In this document: positions 27,501 through 37,521 of the stretch, in pieces
Layout of the letters: every line of letters starts with the position of its first letter
Position numbering within the stretch: the first letter of the stretch is position 1
Source of the DNA: Flavicella sediminum
GTDB taxonomy: Bacteria; Bacteroidota; Bacteroidia; Flavobacteriales; Flavobacteriaceae
Reading direction: 5' to 3'
Assembly (NCBI RefSeq): GCF_006381105.1
Contig: NZ_VDET01000007.1
Span: forward strand, 460,072 to 524,071
Length of the DNA: 64,000 bases
Position numbers and translations under genes: made by a program
Notes under the pieces: generated by a model
Databases searched by the model: none
Told to the model about the DNA's origin: nothing
The model's input: the letters and a program-made list of their open reading frames with translations, nothing else

Positions 27501-30500
27501 TGTTGCAGAAAATCTTGTTATAGAGCTTGCAGCAGTTGTAGTAACAGTTGGTGCTGTATGAACCTTACTTTTAACAGTAAAACTATAGGCTGCTTCGATG
27601 CAATCATCATTATTAATGGTTATTTTAGCTTCTTTTTCCCCGCCTGAGGCCGATTCAAATGTAAGTGTAAAAGTACTGTTTGCACCTGCTGCAATGCTGG
27701 CTGGTAAAGTAATACCACCTACAACAAAATCTGTAGCATTGGTACCACTACTAACAATACTATTTACGCTAAGTGGTGATGTACCTGTATTTTGAATGGT
27801 ATAGGTTTTAATGATAGCTGTGTTTATCGTTGCGTTACCAAAATCTGTAGCATTGGTTGTGCTTGTTGTAGTGGCACCTGCAACTATAGCTGCTGAGTTA
27901 CCTTGCAAGTTAATTGCTGCCCGAATTCCAAATTGAATAAAACCAGCTGTTATAAGATCTTGCAAACCATCTTGATTAAAATCGCCAACAGTAATGGTTT
28001 GTGGATTGTTACCCACTGCTAACTCTGTACTTCCTGAAAAACCACCTAGTCCGTCACCTAAACGAACAGAAACGTTATTTGTAGTCCTATTCGCAGCTGC
28101 AATATCTTGGTTCCCATCTCCATTAAAATCGGCTATGGTTACATCCCAAGGACCTGTTCCAACAGTTACAGAAGTTGCTGCTGAAAAGGTTCCGTTTCCA
28201 TTCCCTAAAACAATGGAAACTGTATTTTCAGTATAATTTGAGCTTGCAAAATCTTGTCTATTATCATTATTAAAATCGCTAATAGCAATACCTACAGGAT
28301 TTGTACCTACTGCTATATCTGTCTTCAACCCAAAGGTAGCATCTCCATTTCCTAAATTAATAGAAACTGTATTGTCATTAGGATTTGTTGTTGCCAAATC
28401 TTGATGAGCATCACCATTAAAATCGCCTATAACCACATCTTTACTATTTAAACCAACAATAACGGGTGTACCAACCGTAAAGGCTCCTAAACCATCTCCT
28501 ATGAGTATAGAAACAGAGCCTCCATTACCATAATTTTGATTTGCTACGGCAATATCTTGTTTGCCATCTTCGTTAAAATCGCCTATGGAAATAGATTGTG
28601 GTCCAGTACCTACAGAAATACTTTGTTGTCCATTGGTAAAAGTTCCATCTCCAATCCCTAAAAAAATGGCTACTTTACGAGTAGCATAATGTGTTGTTGC
28701 AACATCTTGATTACCATCTCCATTAAAATCTCCAATAGTAAGATCAGAAATACTTGTTCTTGTTGTTGTTGTGTTGATAGCTCCACCAAATCCGCCAACT
28801 CCGTTACCGAAGTTTACGGAGAACTGATCTGTAGCCGTACCACTGACGATATCTTGATATCCATCATTATTAATATCTCCAACAACGGGATCACCACCTA
28901 TTGTTGAACCTGCAGCTGCATCTACCATAAAATTACCTTGACTGCAATGGGCATTTCCTACCGTTAAAATAAAAGGAGGTCGTGTACCTACCGTTACGGA
29001 ATAGGTACCAGCTGGATGTGCATTGGTAATATGTACCACACCCGTAACTTGATTTACAGAAAATTCACCCTTAAAATGGGTATCTGTATAAGCCATAATT
29101 CCTGTACTACCTGAAGGCGCTTCATATGGCGTAACAACGCTACTACCACCTGCAAAAGGAATTGTTACATTTGGATATGGATTGGCTGTTGTAAAATTTA
29201 AACTTGTTGCATTAGATATTCCTGCAAAACTATTTCCAGCGGTATCATCAATAGCCGTTGCTGCTATTTGAATTGCATATACATTTGCGCTTGACAAAGA
29301 CAAAGTTGGATTGATGTATAATTTACCTTCCAAAATACCCAAAGCTCCTGAAGCTGGTGAACTTGTTGCAGTAGCTGTAGAACTATCAAACACTTCAAAA
29401 TTTGCATTTCCTGTAACGTCTCTAAGGACAATAGTTCCAGTTCCTGCTACAATGTTTTCATCAAAACCGATAATAATAGCTGTGCTAATGGCTATTCCTG
29501 TCGAATTATCAGCTGGAGTAGCACTGGTAAATGTTGGATTTATATCATCTTTGGTTGAAAAATTAAACCTTGTTTCGTCAATAATTCCTGCAAAACTATT
29601 ATTTGATATATCCCGAATTGCGGTAGTAGCTATTTGTACTGCATATGCATTATTTATTGCCAATATATTTGTTGGGTTGATATAAAGTTTGTCGTTTAAA
29701 ATACCCAAAGCTCCTGCAGACGGTGAACTTGTTGCGGTAGCAGTAGCGCTATCAAATACTTCAAAGTCTGAAGCAGCTGTAACATCTCGAAGAATAATAG
29801 TTCCTGATCCTGCAACAATGTTTTCATCAAAATCCACTACAATAGTAGTAGCAGTTGCTATTTCTGTAGCGTTATCAATTGGAGTAGACCCAATACTATT
29901 AAATGTTGGAGGAATATTATCTGTTGTTCTAAAATTGAATGTTGTTTCATCAGTAATTCCTGCAAAACTATTATTCGAAGTATCATCTATTGCTGTAGCC
30001 GCTATTTGTACTGCATATATAGTTCCCCCTACTGCCAAGCTATTTGTTGGATTGATATATAATTTATCATTTAAGATCCCCAAAGTTCCTGCAAGGGGTG
30101 AACTTGTTGCCGTGGCTGTTGCCATGTCAAATACTTCAAAATTTGAAGCTGCTAATACATTTCTCAGAATGATACTACCTGTTCCTTTTTTAATGTTTTC
30201 ATCAAAATCCACAATAATATTTGCTGTTGCTGCAACTTCTATTTCATTATCCTTCGGAATAGAACCAACACTCCTAAATAGTGGATCTAAATCGTCTGTT
30301 GTTGTAAAATTAAACGTTGTAGTGTTCGTGATTCCTGCAAAACTATTATTTGAAGTATCGTCAATTGCCGTAGCAGCTATTTTTACAGCGTATACATTCG
30401 TTGCTGAAAGTACATTTGTTGGGTTGATGTATAATTTATCATTTAAGATACCCAAAGCTCCTGCAAGGGGTGAACTTGTTGCCGTGGCGGTACTTACATC

Positions 30501-31496
30501 AAATACTTGAAAGTTTTTAGCACCCGTAACATCTCTAAGAATAATAGTACCTGTTCCTTTTTTTATGTTTTCGTTAAAACCGATACTAATAGTAGCCGCG
30601 GTTGCGATTCCTGTCGCATTATCAATTGGTGTGGACCCTACATTATTAAAGGTTGGAGGAATATTATCTAGTGTTGAAAAAGTAGTAACGGCACTATAAC
30701 CTACACCTGCTGAACTAATAGCATAAGCCTTAAATGCGTATTTAGTATCAGACATCAAACCGGTCAGAGCGCTATTAAAAGAACCTATTCCTGAACCTTT
30801 CATTGCTTTTAAAACTCCTGTACCGGCAATCAAAGGATTTGAGTTTGTCGTTTTAATAGCATATACAAAGCCTCTTTCTGTTATCGCAGCGCCATAGTCT
30901 GCTTCGGCTTCCCCAAAAACACTTGCATCTGTAAAATCAATTAAGTAAGCACCTTGTGACTTTACTAAGGGTGCAGCTATAAGAGTAATATCTTTAAATT
31001 CAATATTATTTGTTGTATTGCTAAAACCATCTAAATCTACAGTTATAAGCATCTCCGTTACCCCTGTAACAGGACTAGATTCTCCAAAAATAGTTTTTGC
31101 AGTAGTATCTCCATCTAAAGCAGCTGCTGAAAGTGTCCAAGTAACATCTGGCAACGCACCTCTTTTAAAAACAATTTGGGTACCTGCTGCTAATACTCGA
31201 GCTGTCTCCCTATAATTCCTCCAAGTCATGTCGTAAAAAGTGAATGAGCTTGCATAAGTAGGGTTTGTTTTTATGGTAAATGTAAAAGCGTCTTCAGTTA
31301 TCGCTGTTTGATAAAACACATGATCAACAAAATCAAGGGTATTAGATATCAAAATTTCAGGTCCTGAAGGACTCATTCCAATGGATCTAAATCCACCGCT
31401 ATTGCCACTTAGATGATTAAAACTATATTTAGTTTGACTATTTCCAATTCCAAAAGCGAGTACAACAAATAGTATAAAGAGTAATTTTGTTTTCAT
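24579..31496 (-). CDS. Giant secreted multidomain surface protein with type IX sorting domain
   Basis: The preferred ATG at 31496 ([21 protein letters not shown], a signal peptide) gives 2305 residues; the GTG three codons earlier is less likely. In order there are an N-terminal unassigned region, four ~120-residue Ig-like (Big_5/SbsA type) repeats, about seven FG-GAP/VCBS repeats with [10 protein letters not shown] calcium motifs, a Cys-containing CUB-like segment, fibronectin-III-like modules (two copies of an SWD...GYEWV unit), Asp-rich thrombospondin-3-like repeats ([19 protein letters not shown]), and a C-terminal Por sorting domain (VFDVLGKQ-like [10 protein letters not shown] ending KKTKIIVE). 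It should be exported by the Sec and type IX systems and anchored or released outside, with an adhesin-like role. No enzyme domain is seen. Confidence 0.88.
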   Translation of the reverse strand: MKTKLLFILFVVLAFGIGNSQTKYSFNHLSGNSGGFRSIGMSPSGPEILISNTLDFVDHVFYQTAITEDAFTFTIKTNPTYASSFTFYDMTWRNYRETARVLAAGTQIVFKRGALPDVTWTLSAAALDGDTTAKTIFGESSPVTGVTEMLITVDLDGFSNTTNNIEFKDITLIAAPLVKSQGAYLIDFTDASVFGEAEADYGAAITERGFVYAIKTTNSNPLIAGTGVLKAMKGSGIGSFNSALTGLMSDTKYAFKAYAISSAGVGYSAVTTFSTLDNIPPTFNNVGSTPIDNATGIATAATISIGFNENIKKGTGTIILRDVTGAKNFQVFDVSTATATSSPLAGALGILNDKLYINPTNVLSATNVYAVKIAATAIDDTSNNSFAGITNTTTFNFTTTDDLDPLFRSVGSIPKDNEIEVAATANIIVDFDENIKKGTGSIILRNVLAASNFEVFDMATATATSSPLAGTLGILNDKLYINPTNSLAVGGTIYAVQIAATAIDDTSNNSFAGITDETTFNFRTTDNIPPTFNSIGSTPIDNATEIATATTIVVDFDENIVAGSGTIILRDVTAASDFEVFDSATATATSSPSAGALGILNDKLYINPTNILAINNAYAVQIATTAIRDISNNSFAGIIDETRFNFSTKDDINPTFTSATPADNSTGIAISTAIIIGFDENIVAGTGTIVLRDVTGNANFEVFDSSTATATSSPASGALGILEGKLYINPTLSLSSANVYAIQIAATAIDDTAGNSFAGISNATSLNFTTANPYPNVTIPFAGGSSVVTPYEAPSGSTGIMAYTDTHFKGEFSVNQVTGVVHITNAHPAGTYSVTVGTRPPFILTVGNAHCSQGNFMVDAAAGSTIGGDPVVGDINNDGYQDIVSGTATDQFSVNFGNGVGGFGGAINTTTTRTSISDLTIGDFNGDGNQDVATTHYATRKVAIFLGIGDGTFTNGQQSISVGTGPQSISIGDFNEDGKQDIAVANQNYGNGGSVSILIGDGLGAFTVGTPVIVGLNSKDVVIGDFNGDAHQDLATTNPNDNTVSINLGNGDATFGLKTDIAVGTNPVGIAISDFNNDNRQDFASSNYTENTVSIVLGNGNGTFSAATSVTVGTGPWDVTIADFNGDGNQDIAAANRTTNNVSVRLGDGLGGFSGSTELAVGNNPQTITVGDFNQDGLQDLITAGFIQFGIRAAINLQGNSAAIVAGATTTSTTNATDFGNATINTAIIKTYTIQNTGTSPLSVNSIVSSGTNATDFVVGGITLPASIAAGANSTFTLTFESASGGEKEAKITINNDDCIEAAYSFTVKSKVHTAPTVTTTAASSITRFSATLGGNVTDDGGLTVTERGFVYSTSDISPTIAEGATKEANGTGTGVFTASITGLIEGTKYHINTYAINALGISYGEPYGETSFFYTSVNLCGANFYDNGGPDNPYTYLSTFDEITVITPNNSGEAVELNFSVFDLKPDDIFKIYDGPDQNAPLIGTFKYISPGRVVSTHPEGALAVVFIQDGSDSHNKRGWEASVLCGLQPVTNVIIDNVLATSVVLSWDAETAVNNGYEWVIMPTGVKPDTTTAIATGTVATGVVTKTVSSLPDNSIYDVYMRTDFDGDGKGLWSTVKSFTTPCSPESLPYLEDFESGNKIDGCWIKSSYQEANIQSNCGTNLTNFLQISGSSHSVVTNVIDASGVNFLAVSFDISNGCNDISEDGELLGIDYWNGTAWQNLEDLNPIFIPQNWTTNKEYIITSGLSADFKLRFDRKGGNRSIDDLSIDNIKVEEVTCVKPVNVSVTNILETMATLSWDSSITAANGYEWVVMAEGDVPDATTAKTAGTVGTGVLATTLSGLPPGTKYNAYVRTNCSGSEKSDWSVVANFTTLFDTDNDGVLDVIDLDDDNDGILDALENDCVPITNWIIDARNTGSTASVSENSISVNGTTGRRTVESMYSTDLSTVGITADFKFNFTLDQATSKTVYIGVNQSGDNTSANFSDIDYAIFLSSTTVRITENNSLIGDFIGQQTAGAVYSIQKTGTVITYLKNDVVFYTSAIAASAADYYIDTYFKSDLGNPYTLSDISVCVMDNDKDGIINRLDLDSDNDGIPDNIEAQTTAGYIAPNADSPALYLTNNGVNSAYLGGVTPENTDGIVNPDYIDLDSDNDGFYDIAESGSELTDANTDGQTDGVVGVNGLDDTLEVSDNYADTNGIFDATQTDNFSSTGGKSNYRSQESVLSVNESLLSFLKVYALKQNLYIREVSDELLDVRIFDVLGKQVFTKEVSGSSSYSIVLPGLKTGVYFVKIMSSTVMKKTKIIVE
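29175..30665 (-). repeat. Four tandem ~370-bp repeats encoding Ig-like domains
   Basis: Within the giant surface protein gene, four consecutive units encode domains sharing [23 protein letters not shown] and [12 protein letters not shown]. The similarity is high at both protein and DNA level, which suggests recent duplication or homogenisation. Such arrays change copy number easily and may be collapsed in short-read assemblies. Confidence 0.8.
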
Positions 31497-32002
31497 AGCG
31501 TTCACAGTTTTTAATGATTTTAAAGCTTTTCAATTCTCTATTATTCTAAAACCCTGTTTTCTTAGATGTGAAATTTTATAAAACAAAAATGCTATCACTA
31601 CAACAGTATTTATAGCTCGTTTCTCTAAAATTTCTATACAAAGTATTAAACCACAAAAAACACCTATTTACGCTACAGTAAGGGCCTTAATACCTTCAAA
31701 TGTTTTCCATTTTTAAAAATGTAAAACATTTTTGTTTTTTTAATCAATAGTAAAAAGGTCAAAAACAAACACCTACATAACTTATTTTAAACCAATTAAG
31801 ACTTATAACAAAAACAACAAACTCTGTTTTCAATTCTTCTACCTAAAAAGAGTACAATGAGAATACGGATGACAGCAAGCATCTTTTAAAACACTTAAAA
31901 AGCTTCTTTTTTCAAAAAAAACAGGTCGGTTATTGTAATAAGTTTGTATTCTTGGCTAGTTGATGAAGTACAAAAAAATACTTACCATTTTCCTAAGAAA
32001 AT
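31497..32002. other. Intergenic region upstream of the surface protein gene
   Basis: These 506 bases hold the upstream region of the surface protein and the downstream region of the AraC-type gene. An 8-base hairpin (31715-31733, AAAAATGT/ACATTTTT) followed by a T-run is the only structure noticed. No small gene or clear promoter consensus is seen. Confidence 0.4.
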
Positions 32003-33208
32003 TTAAGAAAGTGATTTTAAATATTTACTAGGCGTGGTTCCTGTGGCTTTTTTAAAAGCTCTTATAAAGGTGTTTTGTGAAGCGAAACCACAATTTAAAG
32101 AAATGGTATGCAAGGTTATTTTATCTGTTACTCCTTGATCGAACAGAACTTTTGCATGTTCTACTCGTAAGTTATTACGCCAATCTATAAAAGATATTTT
32201 TTTGATCTCATTAAAAAAGTACGTTAAATGATGTGCTGGAATACCTGATTCCGTTGCAACTTGGACAAGCTTAAAATTAGCATTCAAAAATGCTTTTCTA
32301 TCCTTAAAAATCCCTAATGCAATTTTAATGGTATCTAAATATTCAGGAGTAAATAGCTGAAGTTCGTTTTTTGAATCAGACTCTTTTACAAGGGTAGATT
32401 TTTCTGATAAATCTTTCTCCTCTGCTATCGGCCCCAGTTTTAAATCCGCTGAAAATCCATACATAATTTGTGGAAAAAATAGAATAATCATATTCATTCC
32501 AACATAAACCAAAGAAGCAAAAAGCAAAGCTCCACTAGTTCTATTTAAAAAAATAGATTTATCATCATAGATCCATAAATTCACCATTGCTATGGTAAAA
32601 TTAATAGTAATAATCGTAATGATTGCTGCAAAAACAATCAGCCAATTCTTAATTGTTTTATAAGGTTTTGAATAAACAATCGACTTGTTCTTCGGTTTTT
32701 TATAAAACCACAACAAATACCAAAGACTCACAGAATAGATATAGGTATTCAATACACTTAAAACTTGATCAATTTTATGAGGCAATAATATATTGGTACG
32801 AAATTGAGATAAATCCCAGTTTTCGCCAAGCGTATTTTGGGCGATTATCAATTTATAATCCCAACTTGTAAAAAAATAAGGTATATACCCAATAAAAGAA
32901 ATTACAAAAGGAGCAAAATGTAAATAATCCATTTTACTCAGCTTACTATTATCCCTCAAAATACTTCTCATATAGAAAAAAGCAAATGGACTCATCAAAT
33001 AAAAGAAAGCATGTGTATTGGTGAAAAGTGCAATTTTAGACAAAGATTCACCATAAAAAAAGTAAAAATTCTCTAATAAATACAAGCTTGCAAAAAACAA
33101 AAAACTTGCCAAATAACGATTGGCAACTAATCGACCTCTACTAAAATATAAAAGAATTAGCGGTAAAAACAACCCCAGTAAACACGTATAAGCAATTGTA
33201 GAATTCAA
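32003..33208 (-). CDS. Membrane-anchored AraC-family transcription regulator
   Basis: The first ~245 of 401 residues contain about seven hydrophobic segments (for example TCLLGLFLPLILLYF and LASFLFFASLYLLENFYFF), and the last ~110 form the AraC DNA-binding domain, ending in LNCGFASQNTFIRAFKKATG and TPSKYLKS. This 7TM-HTH layout is common in Bacteroidota, where it may couple an envelope signal to transcription. The ligand is unknown. It is monocistronic, 500 bases upstream of the surface-protein gene in the same orientation, so control of that gene is possible but unproven. Confidence 0.85.
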   Translation of the reverse strand: MNSTIAYTCLLGLFLPLILLYFSRGRLVANRYLASFLFFASLYLLENFYFFYGESLSKIALFTNTHAFFYLMSPFAFFYMRSILRDNSKLSKMDYLHFAPFVISFIGYIPYFFTSWDYKLIIAQNTLGENWDLSQFRTNILLPHKIDQVLSVLNTYIYSVSLWYLLWFYKKPKNKSIVYSKPYKTIKNWLIVFAAIITIITINFTIAMVNLWIYDDKSIFLNRTSGALLFASLVYVGMNMIILFFPQIMYGFSADLKLGPIAEEKDLSEKSTLVKESDSKNELQLFTPEYLDTIKIALGIFKDRKAFLNANFKLVQVATESGIPAHHLTYFFNEIKKISFIDWRNNLRVEHAKVLFDQGVTDKITLHTISLNCGFASQNTFIRAFKKATGTTPSKYLKSLS

Positions 33209-33434
33209 TGTATGAGATTTGTTTAGCAGCGAAAATAGTCTTATTTATTTCAAAAATTTACTAATTCTGATAATTATATTGTTATCAATACTTTATTAAT
33301 TTGGAAGTTTTGGTAGAAAACATCCCAACAAATCAGCAAAACTAAACTTCAATAGCTTAAACCTACAAACCAAAATAGAGCGCTACTTAAAATAGATCAT
33401 GTCCTGTTTATTTCTACATACGAGTAGATTTAAG

Positions 33435-33539
33435 CTAGTCCTTTTTATTCATTTTATAAATCAAGTACGCAAAGCCTGCTGCAAAATGCAGTAGTATAAT
33501 GGCGGCGACAACATAAAGGGTGGTGTTTGAATTATTCAT
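33435..33539 (-). CDS. Small single-pass membrane protein (34 aa)
   Basis: The frame starts MNNSNTTLY, continues with one hydrophobic helix (VVAAIILLHFAAGFAYLIY), and ends in a positive KMNKKD tail. It is a plausible inner-membrane micropeptide with the positive end inside. It is a stand-alone minus-strand frame between the AraC-type regulator and the methyltransferase. The function is unknown. Confidence 0.5.
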   Translation of the reverse strand: MNNSNTTLYVVAAIILLHFAAGFAYLIYKMNKKD

Positions 33540-33633
33540 AAGGCAATAGTATGAATTTCTACACAAATTTTATGTAACCTAAGTTACAGCCATTTTTTTG
33601 GTGTTTTTGTTTTATCTAAAAAAGCTATTCTTT

Positions 33634-34308
33634 CTAAAAAACAGTATATAAATTTGTTGTGATCCTTCCTTTATTATTTTCTAATTCAACCGAGACTAAT
33701 TCTCTTTTTTCTTTTACTTTAAAATAAAACGGAGCAGCTTGTAAATCGAGACCACTTTGTTTTTTTAAACGAATTCCCTGTCCTGAAATAATGCCTTTAT
33801 TGGGAATAAATTCTCCTTTTGGAAGGTGTTCCGTAAGGATTACATATTGAAAATTTGCTAATTTTTTCACCACATTTTGTACTTCTGCATTGGACAAATG
33901 TTGCAATACTTGACGAACAATTGCACAATCGCCTTCAGGTAAATTTGCTACGGCTATATCCAAACAATGAAATTCTAAATTTTCTACTTCGAAATTTTCT
34001 TTGTTGTATTCAATAAGATTTGCGACAATATCTACAGCCTTGTATTTTTGGGTATAGGGAACCAATTCTTTTCCTACATTAAAATCGCCACAACCCAAGT
34101 CGCAAACCACTAGTGGACTTTTAAACGATTTTAAAAATGCAATTACAGCCGCTTTGTAAGGAGCAACAATTTCCAATTCATGCGAACCTCCTCCTGAATA
34201 AAATTGAGTGTTACCACTTCCCCATAGTTTTAATTCATATACCTGTTCCATAGCAGCTTTTGTAGGCCATGGTGTTTTTGCTTTTTTTACTTCGCTTTTT
34301 TTATTCAT
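33634..34308 (-). CDS. Class I SAM-dependent methyltransferase
   Basis: This 224-residue protein has SAM motif I VVCDLGCGDFNVG at about 67-79, an acidic motif II strand (KAVDIV) and the post-motif DCAIVRQVLQHL, the signature of small Rossmann methyltransferases. The substrate is not evident. The N-terminus is Lys-rich (MNKKSEVKKAK) and no signal peptide is seen, so it is cytoplasmic. It is apparently a single gene, downstream of the polysaccharide lyase terminator. Confidence 0.75.
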   Translation of the reverse strand: MNKKSEVKKAKTPWPTKAAMEQVYELKLWGSGNTQFYSGGGSHELEIVAPYKAAVIAFLKSFKSPLVVCDLGCGDFNVGKELVPYTQKYKAVDIVANLIEYNKENFEVENLEFHCLDIAVANLPEGDCAIVRQVLQHLSNAEVQNVVKKLANFQYVILTEHLPKGEFIPNKGIISGQGIRLKKQSGLDLQAAPFYFKVKEKRELVSVELENNKGRITTNLYTVF

Positions 34309-34335
34309 GTTTTACAATATCTTCAATAACTCGTG

Positions 34336-34470
34336 CTAAGAGATGGCTAATTTCGGAAGATCAATGGAATTATACCGTATCCAAACTTCTTTTTCTTTTT
34401 GAAAAAAAACTGTGCTAAAAATAGTAGGCGTACTAAAATCTATTGGACCATCGAAATTAGAGCAAAACAA
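34336..34470 (-). pseudogene. Coding-like fragment without ATG
   Basis: A minus-strand frame of about 44 codons reads like protein (NFDGPIDFSTPTIF, then KEKEVWIRYNSIDLPKL) and ends at a TAG at 34336-34338. It has no ATG and its upstream end runs into the terminator hairpin. It may be the tail of a decayed gene. No family is recognised. Confidence 0.25.
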
Positions 34471-34500
34471 AAAACATCCATATTTCTATGGATGTTTTGT
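34465..34500 (-). terminator. Intrinsic terminator after the PL6 lyase gene
   Basis: A perfect 12-base stem (AAAACATCCATA at 34471-34482 with its complement at 34487-34498) and a four-base loop lie 20 bases past the lyase stop. On the minus strand the stem is followed by TTTTTTG, so it fits a terminator for the lyase gene. Confidence 0.88.
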
Positions 34501-34520
34501 CTAAAAAAAAGAAGAAGTTT

Positions 34521-37121
34521 TTAATTAGTTCCTATTAAAACAAGTTTGGATTGTTGTGCATTGCCGCCATTAAGTTGAACGACATAAATTCCTTTTACCA
34601 AGTTCGCCACATCTATAATAGCTTCTGATTTTGAATTCACAGCATTGCTTACAATTTTTCTCCCTTCCACACTATACAATGTAATTGTATTCACATTGCT
34701 AAGGTTTTCTAAATGCAGACTTGCATCTGAAGAGGAATAATAAATCAATGTTTTATTCAACTTAATATCATCAACTGACAAGTCGCTATTCTTTTTATAA
34801 AACTCAATTTCTTTAATGGTGTTCCAATTACTTGGTCTGGCTGGTTGACCGTAACCAATAACTTTAACATATTTAACACCAACTATTACTTCAGAAAGCA
34901 GGTAACTTTCAAATTCTCCTTTAGAATTACTGACCAAATTTCCTGATCCATTTAACTGATCGGTAAAGGCTTTTACAAAATCTCCAGAAGCTGTTCCCGT
35001 TGTAGAAACCCAAATTTGAAATTCATAGGTTTTTCCTTTCGTTGTTGCAAAATCAATTAAAGTCAAATCAAAAGCACCACCTAAATCGTATACAATTTCA
35101 CCAGGAACTCCTTCCCCAGACCATTGGGTATTCGTATCCTTGTCCAAACTATGAATAGCCACATTGTTTTTTGTACTGGTTACCTCCTCATTAAAAACAG
35201 ACGCTACACTTACCTGATCATTTTCAGATGCATCATTAATTAATGTAAAATTAGACCTAACATCTGCCGCTTCTTGAGAAATTGTTAAGGTTTTTACAAT
35301 ATCGTCTCCGCCTGCAACTTCAGAAAAAGTAACCGAACCTGTTCTGCTTGTAAAAGCACTATTCTTTGTAACTGATACGGATACGGTTCCATTCGCTGTT
35401 CCTGATGCTGGATTGATTGTAATCCAATCATCATTAGATACGGCTGTCCAGCTTACATTGGCAGCAACCGCAACATCACTATTTCCTGCTGCCGCAGAAA
35501 AAGTAGGCAAACTTCCGATAGTTAAATAATTTCCTGGTTCTGGAATAACAATGATACACTCTCCATCGGTAATATTTGCTCCTGTATAATCCACAAAACA
35601 AGCACCAATTCCGTATCCAACATTAGCATCCGTTGTAGGTGCATAACTCCCCATGTTAGCGCCTTTACCAGCAGCTCCCGAAAAAGTAAATATTTCACCA
35701 ATTGCTGTTGCTGTAATTCCTGTAGCTTCTGAAAACCCAGAATTTGTTACACCTAAATTCGTTCCTTTAAAACTATTATTTGTGTACGTTAATGCAGTTC
35801 CAAGTGAAGCGTATTCGCCAGAAATAACATCAGATAGATTGGCATCACCACTTTCAAAATAAATTAAATTGTTGCTAATTGTTCCTTTTGGATCCGTTGA
35901 TCCTTTATCGGTATTATAAAACAAAGGTGCATTGGTATTGATAATTGTATTATTAGAAACTTCAATGTTCTCTGTTTTTTGATAACCATTTGAAACATCT
36001 GTAGAAGTACATGCAACAGCAGCATTTGCTGACCCACCAATAAAGGTAATTCCGTTATTCCACTTGGCTTGGTTGGTTACTGCTATACAATCTTGTATGT
36101 AATTATTTCTAATGGTGTGATCGCTGTCTGTAATTCGAATTCCTCCCGTTCCATCAACATCTTCCCCTAAAAAATAATTTTGTTCTACCGTTGCATTCGA
36201 TCCATGACGTAACACCAAAGAACCTCTACATCTTCTAAAGGTATTGTTATAGTAGGTATTGTTTTTACTTTTATTGGTAATGATTTCATTTTCTCCATCC
36301 GACTGCACAAAATAATTATTGCTAACCGTTGCTCCAGAATTGACCATTTGATACTCACTAGTACCAATACGAATAGTTTCACTATCGCCAGAATTACTTA
36401 AAGTAGGATCCATTTTTTCAAAATTATAGAAGTAGTTATTGCTGATAGTATGCCCCACCAATTCACAACTATTATTTATTTCTGGTTGTCCATCTGGTAC
36501 ATTTGGAAATGCATTGTAAGAATATTCTGCTAACACAATGGCACCCGCACTTGTTTTGTTCATAAAGGAACAATTAATTACGGTATTATAAGTTCCATAC
36601 AGTACGATCCATCTGTGTTTTGTAATGGCATTATCGGCTAAATCTTCGGCCAATTCGCTAGGTTCTACCCCTAGCCCATCAATGACACAATTTTGAATGG
36701 TACTATGATCGGCATAGTCGTAGCCATTTCTAAATTCAATAAAATTACTTGCCCCATAACCGCCTTTCCAATGAAAACCATCAACCACCAAATAATCTCC
36801 TGTTGCTATCACAGTTCCATCATCTTCAGATTCACCTCCGATAGTTAATCTAGGCCCTCCTGTAAAAACAACACCTCCTGGTGTTTCTGCCCGAAAAGTA
36901 ACTGGATTTTCAGCAGTTCCTGAACCTAAAAATCGAATTCGTTCGTCTGTGGTATAAGTACCATTTTTTAAAATAATTTCATCTCCTGGTTGGTAAAATA
37001 CGTTGCGTAAATCTTCCGGATCATCAATCTCATAGGTTTTATTTTGTGCCGTCACATTAAAGGACACAAATAGCAGGCAAATTAAAAAAGATGCAATTTG
37101 AAATAAGTAATTTTTTTTCAT
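34521..37121 (-). CDS. Secreted polysaccharide lyase family 6 (alginate lyase/chondroitinase B-like) with BACON, F5/8-like and type IX sorting domains
   Basis: From ATG 37121 the protein has 866 residues. A signal peptide (MKKNYLFQIASFLICLLFVS) precedes a right-handed beta-helix (about 28-540) with PL6 hallmarks: ETIRIG at 248-253, ENE at 277-279, NKS at 283-285 and LRHG at 304-307, which hold the calcium-binding and catalytic Lys/Arg residues of the family. Next are a BACON-like domain (about 545-640), a discoidin-like carbohydrate-binding domain and a Por sorting tail. It should cleave uronic-acid polysaccharides outside the cell, with alginate the likeliest in a marine setting. A promoter overlaps the longer alternative start at 37199, which argues against that start. 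Confidence 0.88.
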   Translation of the reverse strand: MKKNYLFQIASFLICLLFVSFNVTAQNKTYEIDDPEDLRNVFYQPGDEIILKNGTYTTDERIRFLGSGTAENPVTFRAETPGGVVFTGGPRLTIGGESEDDGTVIATGDYLVVDGFHWKGGYGASNFIEFRNGYDYADHSTIQNCVIDGLGVEPSELAEDLADNAITKHRWIVLYGTYNTVINCSFMNKTSAGAIVLAEYSYNAFPNVPDGQPEINNSCELVGHTISNNYFYNFEKMDPTLSNSGDSETIRIGTSEYQMVNSGATVSNNYFVQSDGENEIITNKSKNNTYYNNTFRRCRGSLVLRHGSNATVEQNYFLGEDVDGTGGIRITDSDHTIRNNYIQDCIAVTNQAKWNNGITFIGGSANAAVACTSTDVSNGYQKTENIEVSNNTIINTNAPLFYNTDKGSTDPKGTISNNLIYFESGDANLSDVISGEYASLGTALTYTNNSFKGTNLGVTNSGFSEATGITATAIGEIFTFSGAAGKGANMGSYAPTTDANVGYGIGACFVDYTGANITDGECIIVIPEPGNYLTIGSLPTFSAAAGNSDVAVAANVSWTAVSNDDWITINPASGTANGTVSVSVTKNSAFTSRTGSVTFSEVAGGDDIVKTLTISQEAADVRSNFTLINDASENDQVSVASVFNEEVTSTKNNVAIHSLDKDTNTQWSGEGVPGEIVYDLGGAFDLTLIDFATTKGKTYEFQIWVSTTGTASGDFVKAFTDQLNGSGNLVSNSKGEFESYLLSEVIVGVKYVKVIGYGQPARPSNWNTIKEIEFYKKNSDLSVDDIKLNKTLIYYSSSDASLHLENLSNVNTITLYSVEGRKIVSNAVNSKSEAIIDVANLVKGIYVVQLNGGNAQQSKLVLIGTN

Positions 37122-37169
37122 TGGTTTATTTTTTTTGGTTACCCAATCTGGTTTACTAGATTGGAAAAC

Positions 37170-37200
37170 CAAATATAGCAAAAAATATATTCCAAACAAA
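37170..37200 (-). promoter_or_regulatory. Promoter of the PL6 lyase gene
   Basis: On the minus strand TTTG (37200-37197) is followed after 19 bases by TATATTTG (37177-37170), a full match to the Bacteroidota -33/-7 consensus. It lies 48 bases upstream of the chosen ATG. Confidence 0.7.
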
Positions 37201-37456
37201 TGTTAACGAAAAACATTTTACATTTTATGAACTATTGATAATCAATACTCTTAAGCTGTAAAAAAACTCAGATTTATTCGTTACTTCGCTTAGTCTTTCC
37301 TATTGTTTCTAATTTTTACAAAATCCTTTTCACCACTATTTTGGCATCAACAAATTAACACGTCCTACTCCCATTCTATTTGAACAATTTACTACTTGTC
37401 TAGGTAAAACTGAACATTTTAACCATATGTGGCAAGCTAAAAAACAATAGTATCCA

Positions 37457-37484
37457 TTGCTTGCAGTGCGCTTAACTAATTTTG
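37457..37484 (+). promoter_or_regulatory. Promoter of the glycosidase-like gene
   Basis: TTG at 37457-37459 is followed after 17 bases by TAATTTTG at 37477-37484, matching the flavobacterial TTG-TAnnTTTG pattern, 37 bases upstream of the ATG. Confidence 0.6.
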
Positions 37485-37521
37485 CTTTGAGGATTCATCT
37501 CAATTTTAATTTATAATAATC

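Larger units (their letters stand above)
37122..37521. other. Divergent control region of the polysaccharide locus
   Basis: These 400 bases separate the PL6 gene from the glycosidase-like gene. Each flank carries a Bacteroidota-type promoter, listed separately. No further gene is seen between them. Regulator sites are likely in the middle, but none can be pointed to. Confidence 0.55.

Noticed and set aside
29311..30510. Long plus-strand open frames opposite the surface protein gene
   Set aside because: They mirror the repeated Ig-like units on the minus strand and repeat with the same period, so they are antisense shadows.
37122..37199. Longer PL6 start from an ATG at 37199
   Set aside because: It would place the signal peptide 26 residues in and would begin inside the promoter at 37170-37200.
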